From: Gossypium raimondii
Taxonomy: Eukaryota; Streptophyta; Magnoliopsida; Malvales; Malvaceae
Length of the DNA: 64,000 nt
Reading direction: 5' to 3'
NCBI RefSeq assembly: GCF_025698545.1
Contig: NC_068575.1
Location: forward strand, 45,889,980-45,953,979
This document shows positions 24,596-36,049 of this stretch, piece by piece (position 1 is the first letter of the stretch; the number at the start of each line of letters is the position of its first letter). A program made the translations under genes and the position numbers. The notes under the pieces were generated by a model that saw only the letters and a program-made list of their open reading frames with translations, ran no database searches and had not been told where the DNA came from.

Positions 24596-24904
24596 CTACT
24601 TGTTGCGTTTAGCGGCACGTCTTCCTTGGCCTTTCTTCGGTGGTCCCTTACCACGTCTCTTCAACGATTCAAGCTTCGATAAGCGCTCTTCTTCTTCACG
24701 CGCCATGACATGCGGATCATCGTTCTTGATGTCGTATGGGTACCATTCTGCAACCTTGTCCCCGATGAGCTTTTTGCGTAAGAGCTTATGGGGTGATCTC
24801 TGTCCCGTTGGGTTGAGTATCTGTCCAAATATTCTTGCTCGAGCTTCAGTGACCCCTACTACGACGGCCGAAGCCAACATTTTCTTTAAACCACCAGCAC
24901 TCAT
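24596..24904 (-). CDS. Mitochondrial small ribosomal subunit protein mS33, 102 aa
   Basis: A single coding exon reads MSAGGLKKMLASAVVVGVTE at the start, then ARARIFGQILNPTGQRSPHK (about residues 21-40), KLIGDKVAEWYPYDI and a basic tail ending KKGQGRRAAKRNK. This is the mS33 (MRPS33) signature, and the plant orthologue has the same length. The protein is a component of the mitoribosome small subunit. It lacks an obvious long presequence, as in its relatives; the Lys/Ala-rich start may suffice for import. An acceptor-like ...TTTTAACAG lies about 14 bases upstream of the ATG on the minus strand, so a UTR intron reaching toward 25.4-25.7 kb is likely, and a telo-box lies at that end. The opposite-strand ORF (24600-25046) is a shadow. 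Confidence 0.93.
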   Translation of the reverse strand: MSAGGLKKMLASAVVVGVTEARARIFGQILNPTGQRSPHKLLRKKLIGDKVAEWYPYDIKNDDPHVMAREEEERLSKLESLKRRGKGPPKKGQGRRAAKRNK

Positions 24905-25760
24905 CTTTCAGTCAATTCTGTTAAAAGTTCAAACAAAACTTAAAGAAATTTTTGACAATCATGTTAATAAAACTTTCAGCAATAGCATACTGAAAATTTC
25001 AAAATATTTTAGTAAACAAGATGATCTCCCTCATAACCAGATTTAGGGCAGAAATTTTCCCAATTTGTTCTAAAACCAGAACAAAAATCTATTTCCAACT
25101 ATTTCTCATTCAATAGTATTAAATATTCAAATGAAACTTTCAGCAAAAGCATCGAAATACTATTTTAGGAAACAAGATGATCTCAATCCAATCCTAACCT
25201 AACCTAATAACTAAAATTACAGCTGACATTTCAACAACTTGTTCTAAACTACAACAACAATCATAAAACTCTTTTCTTAACCATCTTGGTTCAATTTAAA
25301 CTGACAAAAAAAATCAAATCCCAATCTAATAATCAAATAACCAGGTTCTAAAACCAAAACAACATTCTATAAACTGTTCACGTCGAGGTTTCAAATAGTG
25401 CAGTTGCGGCCGCTATTTCGCGGTAGCAGCAAAATCCGCCGCCACCAAAAGACCTCCTCAATTCACATCAATAGCAACAAATCGCGGACACCAATAGCAA
25501 TGAAAAAAAAAAAGAAAACAACGGCGATAAAGGTCCGCCATTTCCACTATACCGATACCTTTTAGAAAAAAAATTTCTATTTCTCAACAAAGTAAACAGA
25601 GAGAGGAGAGTAACAAACAGTAGGATCGAAACCAGAAAATTCAAATATAGCAGAGTGATGAGAGCAGATAACTCAAAATCTCTCTCATGAGTCAAGTAGA
25701 AAGAAATGTTCAAGTTAAATTTAGGGTTTCAAAAATTACCTTTTATCTAATTTACTGGTC
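24905..25760 (-). promoter_or_regulatory. 5' UTR/promoter region of mS33 with a telo-box
   Basis: 25721-25729 reads AAACCCTAA on the minus strand, the telo-box common in promoters and early 5' UTRs of plant ribosomal-protein genes. A GC-richer island (GCGGCCGCTATTTCGCGG, about 25405-25450) lies between it and the coding exon. A likely donor (AAAAGGTAATTT on the minus strand, about 25735) or another inside the island would start the UTR intron; the exact boundaries cannot be fixed without transcripts. Confidence 0.45.
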
Positions 25761-26117
25761 TGTCGGAAACTTGAAGGTAAAGAAGGGGCTTAGGTCAGGG
25801 ACAGGAGGAGGGGGAGGCTGTGACAGTATAGATGAGAGTGGGCCGGGAATTTCTTTAAGCAAATTTTAGATTACTTGTTTTATATATGATTTTAGATTAC
25901 TACAAAAGTACAGTAGAATTTTGAAAAATATATTTTATTATTTATCATTTCCAAATTTTGAAAAAACAAACATACTACAATTGTGTGAAAAAAAAAATCA
26001 ACGAATAATTTTGATACAAACAAAAAATATTTAATTATTTATTATTTTCAAAAATATTTTTATTTATAAGAAGTACAAATAATAGATAATAAAATATTTG
26101 TTTGTGTTTAAATTTTT

Positions 26118-26683
26118 GTTGAAACTACCTATTAGTCACTAAACTATGGGTCAGTTTCCGTTTTAGTCACTTAACTAACAAAAGTTATGATTTGGCCAGT
26201 GAACTATTTGAAAGTTTTCATTCAAGTCACTGAATTGCTCAAAAGCTTTTATTTAAGTCATTGGGCTACTATGTTTATTTTCTAAAAAAAAGTTTCGCCG
26301 CCGAGCTCCAAGCGATGATTCAACGGTCCTATGGTGGATCTGTATCCATTAGCGAGTACAATAACATACTTTATGTCCAAGTCGATATGATGGTCAGTGT
26401 CGGAGATTAAAGAAACAAGCTGTTAGATTTTCGGTTCACAAATTTTTGACGTCCAAAGTTATTTTGTGAAGAAAAAAATTGAATTATAGAAAATAATGGA
26501 AAAGAGAGCTTTCCATTGGTGCAAGTATTAAAAACAGAAAAAGCCATATAGCATCGATTTTAATAGTAAAGTGACTTAAATGAAAACTTTTGAATAGTTC
26601 AATGACCAAATTGTAACTTTTTTAGTTAAGTGATCAAAACAAAACATTACCCATTGTTTAGTGACTAATGATGTAATTTACCC
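26118..26683. mobile_element. Mutator-type MITE with long inverted repeats (566 bp)
   Basis: A perfect 9-bp duplication TAAATTTTT flanks it (26109-26117 and 26684-26692). The arms are imperfect inverted repeats over more than 110 bp (ATTAGTCACTAAACTATGGG on the left; the right arm reads the same with few changes on the other strand). The centre has a small GC-rich segment (about 26295-26370, CGCCGCCGAGCTCCAAGCG) of unknown origin. There is no ORF. Confidence 0.8.
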
Positions 26684-26740
26684 TAAATTTTTTGTTTGAT
26701 TTTTTTTCCGCGTAAATGGTAATATGTTTGCTATTCAAAA

Positions 26741-27398
26741 TAGGAGTGAGTGTTGGATCGAATCGAGTGAAAAAAAATTTTGAGTTAATCGAGCTGACGA
26801 GTCCTATTTTATCATCCTAACTCGATTTGAAAAATTTCGAATCGAGTTGAGTGAAATGAAATTTAAGTTACATCGAATCAAAAGAAATTGTTCAAGTTAA
26901 ATTAAGAAATTCAACATGTCAAATTAAAATCTTGTTATAGTATAACTAATTCCATGTTAAAGCACATAAATATTTGAAAAGTTTTTCAAAGCAAAATAAG
27001 AAAAAATATATATTTTAATATGATAAGGTTGCATCGCTAATTAACTTATTTAAGTCTTCAAAATTATTATTTTATAAACTTTTAATTTTCTTTATATATT
27101 CGTTAGATTTTTTAAATGTTTATAATTTTTTAAATATATATATATTTTTGGATTTTTATAAATATTTTAAATTTTTAAAATTATTTTGAATTATTTTGTA
27201 ATTTTTTAGAGAGAGACTAATTTGTTCATTTTCAAAATTAACATGACCAAATGGGTATTTACACCAATCATTATTCAATTATAAAATTCAACTCAACTTG
27301 AACTTGAATAACTTATTTGAGTTTACTTGAAAAATCGAATAACTTGAAATTCAATTTTGTCAATTGTTTTGAATTGAATCAAATTTTACTTGCCCGTA
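26741..27398. mobile_element. hAT-type MITE, 'TCGAATCGAG' family (658 bp)
   Basis: A perfect 8-bp target duplication ATTCAAAA (26733-26740, 27399-27406) brackets ends TAGGAGTGAGTG and (complement) TACGGGCAAGTA. The arms are rich in TCGAATYGAGTT-like words in both orientations, and the core is AT-rich. Related to the copy at 57212-58148. Confidence 0.85.
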
Positions 27399-28107
27399 AT
27401 TCAAAATAATAAAATTTTCGATATATTTCAAATAAATCAAGTACATATAGTGGATCTCAAAATATGTGCGGGTAATATAGAAAACAATTCTTTCTTGAAT
27501 CAATCTAATATATATTACAGATTAAATTACCAAAAAATACCTGTTTTTTTCAAAATTACTAAAATAGGACGATTTTTAGAATATTTACGAGTATAGGCCG
27601 ATTTAGGGAAAAATGCTTCCAACTCCCTATGTTATATTAGGGTTGTTAAGGTTTTTGGTGTGTTAGAGTTTAAGGTTAGGGTTTTAAAATTTAAATTGAT
27701 TAAATTTTTAACATAATAATTGTAATTATTGAATTCAATATTTAAAATATTCGTATTTACACCAATCGTATGTGGCCGCCTATATCGAGCGCTCCGTTTA
27801 AGTTGTTACACGATAGGTTATTCTGTCGCAAACCAAAAGGTCGACCGACGTCAACTCAAATACGTGACAACATGGATATTCGAGACAGGTCAAACCAACC
27901 GAGGAAGAAGCAAACTAGAAAACAAATATCAATTCCATTGTAATATGTAAACGCACGGTTCTGTGAAATGATAATAAATATTATCTTTCATTTTGTGAAA
28001 TGGTAACAAATTACAACTTCAATTTTGTTAAATTATAACAATGTTCCTCTAAAAACATAATAATAAAAATCATCGAAAAAATATAAACGTTTGATATAAC
28101 GATAAAA

Positions 28108-30295
28108 TTAATCAGTCCAGATGCCAGTCAAAATCTGTGCCACAACGGGGTGGTCGACGGTTGCGCACTAGATTCCTTATTAGTTCAGCCTTTGGACGAG
28201 GTTGTGGTCGTTAGGGTTGTGGTCTTAGTAGCTCTTCTTCCTCACCTTCGATCGATTGTGACCCTTGCATTATCGGTTGCCATCGTGCATCCTCCAGTTT
28301 AAGAATAGGTGGTTAGAAAGATGACTCAGCTTGGTAGAACAAAGATCCCAGAGGTGTTTACGTCACAAACGACGAATGATCATAACTATGTTGAGTCTCA
28401 TTCACCGATGGGATAACAAATGGACTTTCCATCGGTGCTTGAAACATAGATGGCCTATACATCGTCTTTGACATCGTCATTGTTAGAGGTGTTGATGGCA
28501 TAGGCATGTAATACATCGGGGACAAATGTATTACACTCCAACCTAACATAGGACTGGAAGCAGAAAAATGTGGTGCAATATATAGTGCTTGTGTGAAGAT
28601 AATAAGGTTAGAATACGTACTAGAATAAGACGGTACATATTGACCGGTGGGTGGTGTGGGCATCGGTTGTGCAGTCATTGGTGTCAGTTCTTGCGTGGGC
28701 ACTAATGATGGACCCGCCTCGCTAGCTCTTGGATTTAAAGGGGGCATCGTGGCCTACTCATATGGGGATGCCAATGCCTCGCCTCTTCTCTGTACAAATA
28801 TGATTTGCCATGAATCCTAAACCATTGCATGTACTCCAGATCGCATGTTAGCTCCGGAACGATAATATGTTCACGAGTATGTACTAAATCATACTGATTA
28901 TTCCACATGTTGATATGTTGGGAGAAGAATATCAGTCAATTCTCATTCGGCTGCCGCAAGTCGACAGGATGTAGATCATCAAGGTCTTGAGGTGCCACGG
29001 GAATCGATTGTCGAAATCTAAACTGTTGCAGCACTCTATCGGTCTCATGCATCTCGACGGTAGTATACACTACCAATGGGACCTTCACGTGCCAGATATT
29101 GGGATTCACAAAGAATTCCTCGGGGATGGCTTGTTGAATTGTCGGATCCTCATATAGTGTCCATTCAAACTATATTAACGTGATAAAAACATTAGTTATA
29201 TATATATATATATATATATACACGAAATCAACTATGGTAATATTATATAATTCAAATTTAAATAAATAGATACTTCTGCTTCCAATTATTGGTTTAATAG
29301 AAGTTGTATATCTTGAAGCTCAGTAGGTAGTCTCACGTGACTCGGTCCATGGTTCCACCTAATTAAATAATTTGTTACCATAATCATATTTATTTAAATC
29401 AATTTTATTATTAAAATATGAATTTTATCTTGTTACGATTGGGAATGTATACAGGTAGTTCGCTCGAGGACGTACAAATGGAAATCGGTATCGCTCCCAT
29501 GATTGCAATAGTAAAATGCGACCACCAATTTTGATTTTTCCTGGTTGTATCGCCCGACACATCTTATGGTACAATGTCGCCAACACGACGAACCCTCAAC
29601 TTAGTTCGCCCACTCCTCTAAAATTGACGAGTTTTTACAACCACCTTAGATGGACGAGTGTTCGTGACTTGTCTGGCATCAATATACCTCCGATGATCTA
29701 AAGGATGTACACCCGAGCATGTCCTTCTCTTTCGACTTCAATCGAATCCTCATCCAACACCGTGAAATTTTTCATAACCAAGTCATTTCGATCCAACCTC
29801 CATAAATCGTTTCAGAACTGAATCCAAAAGTTCACCACATACACCTCGCCAATCACCATACTAAATAGACCTGGTGATTACTAACCTATCCATGGGTAAC
29901 TGCAACTGTAAATGCATGTCCTCTAGAGTGATAGTACACTTGTCGCATAGAAGATGGAATGTGTGTGTCTTGCGTCCACCTATCCACCAACGTGCTTACA
30001 AGTTTTGGGTCCAACTTACACCATCGACCTACAAAGGCCACGTGCCAAAAACTGACTTCCCTCAAGTATGGTTCAATTAACGGTGATGAAGGACCGTGTA
30101 AATTTCAAATATGGCATTGTAAAATTCGATCTTTCGCCTATTTACATAAAAAAATACAAAATAATAAGTTAATAAATAACAATGAAATAAACAAATTAAA
30201 CAAAATTGAAATTTATTAAAAACTATTTTTACCATTTGCAATTGAATGACGAAAATGTGATTGTCATCATAACGGATTAGAGAACTGGCCATTGC
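28108..30295 (-). pseudogene. Decayed PMD (MAIN-like, 'PP7 long form-like') gene
   Basis: Read on the minus strand in shifting frames it starts MASSLIRYDDNHIFVIQLQM (about 30295). It continues VDRWTQDTHTFHLLCDKCTI then TLEDMHLQLQLPMD (about 29990-29890), MPDKSRTLVHLRWL (about 29670), LLQSWERYRFPFVRPRANYL (about 29500) and NHGPSHVRLPTELQDIQLLL (about 29340). It ends in a Pro-rich tail (MPPLNPRASEAGPSLVPTQE, about 28747) and RNRRPPRCGTDFDWHLD (about 28115-28165). This is the plant mobile domain plus the low-complexity tail typical of MAIN-like proteins. Several stops and frame changes, and a (TA)n run at about 29196-29220, show that it is dead. PMD proteins of the host (MAIN, MAIL1) act in silencing and genome stability; transposon-borne copies like this are common. 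Confidence 0.8.
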
Positions 30296-30485
30296 TAATT
30301 ATATAGAACACAAATTAATTTAAAAAATATTTTCAGAAAATATTAATAAAAAATCTAATAGAAAATATAATTTAGATTTCTGAGAGAATTTGAGACTGGT
30401 TTGAGAATTTGAGAGAATTTTGTGATAAATGAGTAAGGGTGAGGGGTTTTTATAGGTTTTTTTTTTATCGTTGGGAGGGGGCAAT

Positions 30486-31068
30486 TAGGGGTGTGCAAAA
30501 TTCGAGTAAAATCGAAAAAATTCAGTTAACCGACCGAATTCGGTTAATTGATCGGTTAACCGAATTTTTTTCGGTCGGAGGTCGGTTAATTATTTTTTGA
30601 CTTTTCGGTTAACGGTTAATTCGGTTCAAAACCGATCGATTAACCGAATTTTTTCGGTTTAACCGAAAAAACTAATAAATAAAACTATAATATATAAATA
30701 GGCTCACTATTCACCTAAACCCAATCCAAACCCAAGTATTCAACCCAACCCAACCCAATCATAAAAATTACAAATAATTTAATAAATAAAAATAATTTAA
30801 TTTCAAGACTTATGTAATCTTAGTGATTCAAAGACTCATGTAATGTTTTTAATTATGTAGTGATTCAATTCGGTTAATTCGGGTAATTCGGTTAATTTTT
30901 AACAAAAAATAAAAATATATAATTTTCGGTTAATTCGGTTAACCGATCGAATTAATCGAAAAATTTTGATTCGGTTCGGTTAACAATTAAAATTTTAAAA
31001 GGTCGGTTAATTTGGCTAATGTTATTTTGGGTAGGTTAACCGGTTGGTTAACCTATTGAACACTCCTA
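30486..31068. mobile_element. hAT-type MITE, 'GGTTAATTCGG' family (583 bp)
   Basis: A perfect 8-bp duplication GGGGCAAT (30478-30485 and 31069-31076) flanks ends TAGGGGTGTGCAAA and (complement) TAGGAGTGTTCAA. The arms are packed with GGTTAATTCGG/CCGAATTAACC-type words in both orientations. It is nested in the PMD-carrying element. Confidence 0.9.
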
Positions 31069-31257
31069 GGGGCAATGACTATTTAAAATAGCCATTGGAA
31101 AAGTATCCGTTAGGGGGGGACGCTTCCAGCTAAAAGCGTGTTACTAGTGACACTCAAAAATTGCTTCTACCGTTTTTCCTAAATTGGACTGTACTCGTAA
31201 ATATTCCAAAAATCGACCTATTTCGTTAATTTTGAAAAAAAAAATTAGTAATTTAAT

Positions 31258-33397
31258 TTATATCCCATAACTAAGTATTTAACAAATAAGGAAATGTCAC
31301 TTACGTGGTTAATTTTGTTTGAACGACGCTTGACTTTACACATAATTGACATGTGTGATGCTTATGCTGTTAGTGTTAAAAAACCCGTAATCTTTCCTTA
31401 ACATTTATTTGATCACATAATTATATACAAAAGTTGAAGGAATTATCTCACTGAAAATATATTCCGTTTGAAATTTGTGTCATTACTACAACCCTATAAT
31501 CTTAGGTTCCTATTTCGTTTCCTTATTCAATTTAAATTGTTCTAAGTTTGACTAAAATATAAAATAAACAGTTAACTCTTGTAAATTTTAAAAGTTAAAA
31601 TTTTGAAAGAAGAAAAAAGAAAAATTACTCATGATTGAATCTTAACTAAGTTTGAGTGTCTTTGAAGCGCATTATATTCTTACTTAAATATTGGAGAGAT
31701 TATAAATAGTTCTAAGTATTGTATTAGAAAGAACAAACATAATACTTTTATTTTAAACTAACTTTTAAAAATTACTACAATCAGGGAGTCAATATTTTTC
31801 TTTACAAATTATTCCATTCCGAAAACCTTTTCAAAATATATATTATCAACGGTGAATTTATTTCTAATATTAATTTATTAAATATTCCATATAAATATAG
31901 TTGCATGGAATTCAAAAGGTTATATATTTATTTTTAGTCCTAAAAAAATGACAGCAGCTCTCCATCCAGAGGATTACTTAAATACGAGTATAAAATTTGA
32001 GGAATTTCTTTTCAACAAGAAGTTGGATTAAATGGAAAATAAGAAATAAGAACTTCATTATATAGATGACAACAAAGGGGTTAATTGCAACATAAACCCT
32101 CCATTTTTCATTTTATAGGCCTTTTACTATTTGTAATTTCTTCATTAGTCCCTATATGAATTTATAATTTTGAAACTTTTATTAGCAATTTTTCAAACTA
32201 CAAGGAATCCAAACCGAAAATAACCTACAAACTTTAAAATAAAAAAATCCATCCCTTTGATTGGTTTTGGTTATAGAGGGCAAATTCCTTTCCTTTTTCC
32301 ATTATAATTCATTAGTCCCGGATTGTAATTCAATCCATTCATATTTATTTTAGTTAATTATATCATACTTAGTTATGACTTATGACTTGTTATTTATATT
32401 TTTAATCTTTCAGAGTTGTATAAAAAATTAATGGTATATAATAATATTAAAATATAATTATCTTGAACAAAAGTGGCAACACCAGATTAGAAAAACTTTT
32501 GGAATTTAGTAAACACGTAATTTTAATTTTGTTTGTTTTCATTTAAAATTTCATCCTCACTTATTTAAATTCTTAATTATAAAAATAAAGAATTCATTGA
32601 TAACAAAGTTTACTATCAATTTTACTTTAAATCATATCAATATTTAAATTTATACTTTCAATAGTTTTAAATCTAATTGAGATATTGTAAACCTAATATT
32701 GTTTATTACATTAATGTATTTCTCTCTTAACCCAACAATGATTCTCGAATGTAAAATTATATTTAAATACATTGAGTGTTTTCGTTGTGTATCTTCTTAG
32801 AGAGGGGAAATCGAGTATTTATAATATATAGTTACTGTTCATCAAAATGACTTCCTAAGTAGGCTCTATGCATGTTAATACGTATACTACTTTAGTCTTA
32901 ACAAGTGTTTATCATACCACGCGCTTGACTTTGCGTCCTCTGCCTGCGAACCCCGAGTAATATGCATGTGAATCTAGCTCGCGAGCTCATCACTTGAGCT
33001 CTCCCCGCAAACCCTTAATGTTTCTACTTTATGTGGCCTAATTTCCTCTGCATTTATAACAATAATATCAATCAAATTAAGATTTAATCCATAATTGATT
33101 TTTAATACGATGATTTTTTTATTTTATTTTATTTTATAAGTAGAGTAAAATAATTTTATTATAACAGTTTATGAGTCAACCAAGTTGTAGTCCAAATTTT
33201 CCTTTTAAGATTTTTATCAAAGCCTAATCAAGCAAATCAGATAACTCAAAATTTTTTTTTTATATTTTATAATTACATTTAGATAGAAAAGAATATTTCT
33301 AACACTAAATCGTAAGCCCAAATTTTAAAAACCATTCCTTCTACGATATAGCTTAAACGCCACAAGCTCTCTCGGATCTAATGATTCATTATTTGTT
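31258..33397. other. AT-rich intergenic region
   Basis: No gene was recognised. 32080-32290 carries words of worn inverted-repeat elements (TTCATTAGTCCCTATATGAA). 32930-33010 is a GC-richer patch. The rest is AT-rich and featureless to reading by eye. Confidence 0.4.
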
Positions 33398-33845
33398 GGT
33401 TATATTGTGCTATAAGTCCTTGTACTTTGCAAAAGTTGTAGGCTTAGTCTTTATACTTAAATTTGGACATTTTTAGTATCTATATTTTTCAAAATTTAAA
33501 ATTTCAATCATCACCAAACAATAACTGTTAAATTTATTAAGTTTTGTTATTTACAAAATTTGATGTAGCAAATATATTATCATATGTGTAATGACATATC
33601 AACTAGTTATTTCCACATATTACTCAACCAAAAGTTCAGTTAATCGATTAAGAACATGGACTAAGTCTACAATTGCACGAATAATGTAGGATTAGAAATT
33701 GAATCTAACCAAATGAATTTAATTGCTACTATGACTAAAATTTCAAAATTCAAAAGTTTAGGGACTAAAATGATAAATTTGAAAAGTACAATGACTAAAT
33801 CTAAAATTTTTACAAAGTACAAGGACTAATAGCAAAATTTAACCC
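33398..33845. mobile_element. Inverted-repeat MITE (about 448 bp)
   Basis: The left arm GCTATAAGTCCTTGTACTTT and the right arm (minus strand) GCTATTAGTCCTTGTACTTT pair over roughly 100 bp with scattered mismatches. The flanks TATTTGTT and TATTTATT look like a worn target duplication. Mutator-type by resemblance to the other elements here; no ORF. Confidence 0.65.
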
Positions 33846-33959
33846 TATTTATTTTAATTTCTTTTAGTATATATATTTTCTAGTTATTTTGTTATGTACA
33901 TAAATGATCTAACGAAACCCTATTTGTAAAATAAAGACAAAATAATATCATTTTATTAT

Positions 33960-36049
33960 TGTCAGAGCCAAGGTTGTCCAACAATGTTTGTTCAATTACC
34001 TGATCAGTCAAAGAACTGGTCAGTCAAGACACGAGACAGCTTGGGCATATTTATATATTGGCTTTTTTTACTTGGGCCTTATTGGATATTGTTTTAATAA
34101 GCAAATGAGCTTCTTGGATGTTCTAATTCCAATAGTTAAAGTTGAAATCAAAGTGGTGTATATTTGTAAAGAGTTTGAGTTCGACTTGGATTATGATGAG
34201 CGCTTTTCTCAATCTTAAGAACATGTTTCATGGGCCACCAAGTAAGAATTGGGCCAGACGAGTTGACGGTTTTCTTATTGTTGATATTTTTTCTGATTTT
34301 GGATTGTTAATGTTGTATTTTTACAAGAGCATATTAAATCGAAAAGGGTTATTTTTTGCTATATGTTCACCAGCTAGCTGAATTATTTTTAAGAGTCTTG
34401 ATGTAAGAAGGTTGGGTGGTTGTCGAGCATAAGAGTTGATGATGAGAAAGAGCACACACAAAGCTAAATACATGCCTAATTTTGAGCACTTTTTTAGTTG
34501 CTTGATTATCGAGCTGGATAATGCTTACTTATGGAGTTTTATTTGGAGTAAAAGTTTATAAGGAGAAATTTTAGGTGTTTGTGGCCGCATTAAGTACGTC
34601 ACTTGGTGATAAGAAAAGGGAAGATTTTTCACCCTAATCTTTTTTATTTCCTTAATTGACTAAAATACTCCCTCTCTGTAATTTTCTTTCCCCTTAAAAT
34701 TCTCAAAGAACTACTTTCTTGGTTCATAATGACTAGAGAGAAACGTACAGCAAATAAAGAGTTTGGGATATCTTCTACCCCCCATGAAAATTTCTAAAGA
34801 CGAGAGTATACCATGGTAGAAGGAGTTGTTTTGAGCTTTTTTGAAAAAAAAATGGGGGGAGTATGATGAGCTGATTAGGAGGAGTTTGAGTTTGATGGAC
34901 TTGTGTTTGTTGTTGCATTGATGAACTGAACTGATTCTTGCTGTCGTTTTTTGTTGGTTGTTGCGTATGTTGTTTGTTGCTATTGGATGTTCTCTTGGTA
35001 GAAAAGCTTGATAAAGCTTGCTTGTGTATGAGCAATCCCCTTGAAGATTTATTATTGTTGGTGTACGGGAAGGATGTACTACAATGTTGCTAGTCTATCT
35101 CGACTGCTACTATACTTTTGTGATCTGTTCATGTTTTATTCTTGATGATGGCTTGATAATTATTTGCTGCAATTTTGGCTTATGCGAGCAAGATATTGTT
35201 GATGTATTAAAACATCTTTTCATGTGAGCTTATCTATGGTATCTTCATGTGTGATGATGGCTTGTTGATAGGGGTATACACCATTTGGTTATGTTTAGTC
35301 AAAAAAACAGAGGAGATTGTTAGAGCCAAAGTTGTCCAACAATGTTTGTTCAGTTATTTGATCAGTCAAAGACCTGACAGTCAATATATGAGACAGCTTG
35401 GACATATTTATATGTTGGCCTTCTTGACTTGGGCTAAGGATGTTATTTTAATAATAAAATGGGCTTCTTGGATGTTCTCATTCCAGTCGTTAAAGCTGAA
35501 ATTGAAGTGCTATGTATTTGTGAAGAGTTTATGTGTGTTGAAGAGTTTGAGTTTGACTTAGATTAATCTTAATTTATTTTGGATAATGGTTGAAGATAAT
35601 TCAACAAGTTATAATCATATTAAAATCAAGAGTTTTATTTTATCAAAACTATGATGTCGAATTTAGCCTATAAATAGGATGTTATGTTGCACATTTGGAG
35701 GTGGCTTTTGTTTGGCTATTTGTTTATCTTTTATTTGGTATTTTTGCACTCTTGTGTTATGCTTTTATTAGAGACTTTATATTTGATACAAGTGAGGTTT
35801 TTAGGGTGAGTGATTTTGCAACAATTGGGGTCGGTGTTAGGGGATGCAATTACTTTGTGTAATGGTGGATTGAGCTTAAACCAATATGTGATCTGAAAGA
35901 TTGTTGAATAAGAATCATTTACTGAGTAAAGCTCCGCAAAGTAGGATTATTTCCGAACTGCGTTAACAAACAACTATACACAAGTCTCTCTTTACTTTTC
36001 TATTTTTCATTTCTGTTTCACTATTTGATCGATATTGTGATTGAACACA
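33960..36049 (+). mobile_element. Broken LTR retrotransposon, probably Copia, internally shortened
   Basis: A segment starting TGTCAGAGCC at 33960 and one starting TGTTAGAGCC at 35318 are direct repeats over about 250 bases. The second runs on to ...GAACACA at 36049 and looks like a full 3' LTR of about 730 bp, with a TATAAATAGG box near 35661. An A/G-rich tract (CAGAGGAGA) just before 35318 fits a polypurine tract. Only a partial 5' LTR and about 1.1 kb of internal DNA remain, with no recognisable gag or pol. Old and non-functional; no clear target duplication. Confidence 0.55.

Larger units (their letters stand above)
27521..31257 (-). mobile_element. Mutator-like element carrying a plant-mobile-domain gene (3.7 kb)
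   Basis: The ends are imperfect inverted repeats of about 100 bp: left ATTAAATTACCAAAAAATAC, and right, read on the minus strand, ATTAAATTACTAATTTTTTT. Inside both lie matching words such as GAATATTTACGAGTA. A 9-bp target duplication is not evident. The cargo is a decayed PMD (MAIN-like) gene on the minus strand, and a hAT MITE (30486-31068) is inserted between that gene and the right end. A related end occurs at 53820-54175. Confidence 0.75.

Noticed and set aside
24600-25046. 148-residue plus-strand ORF
   Set aside because: Its first two thirds are antisense to mS33; the rest is UTR or intron.
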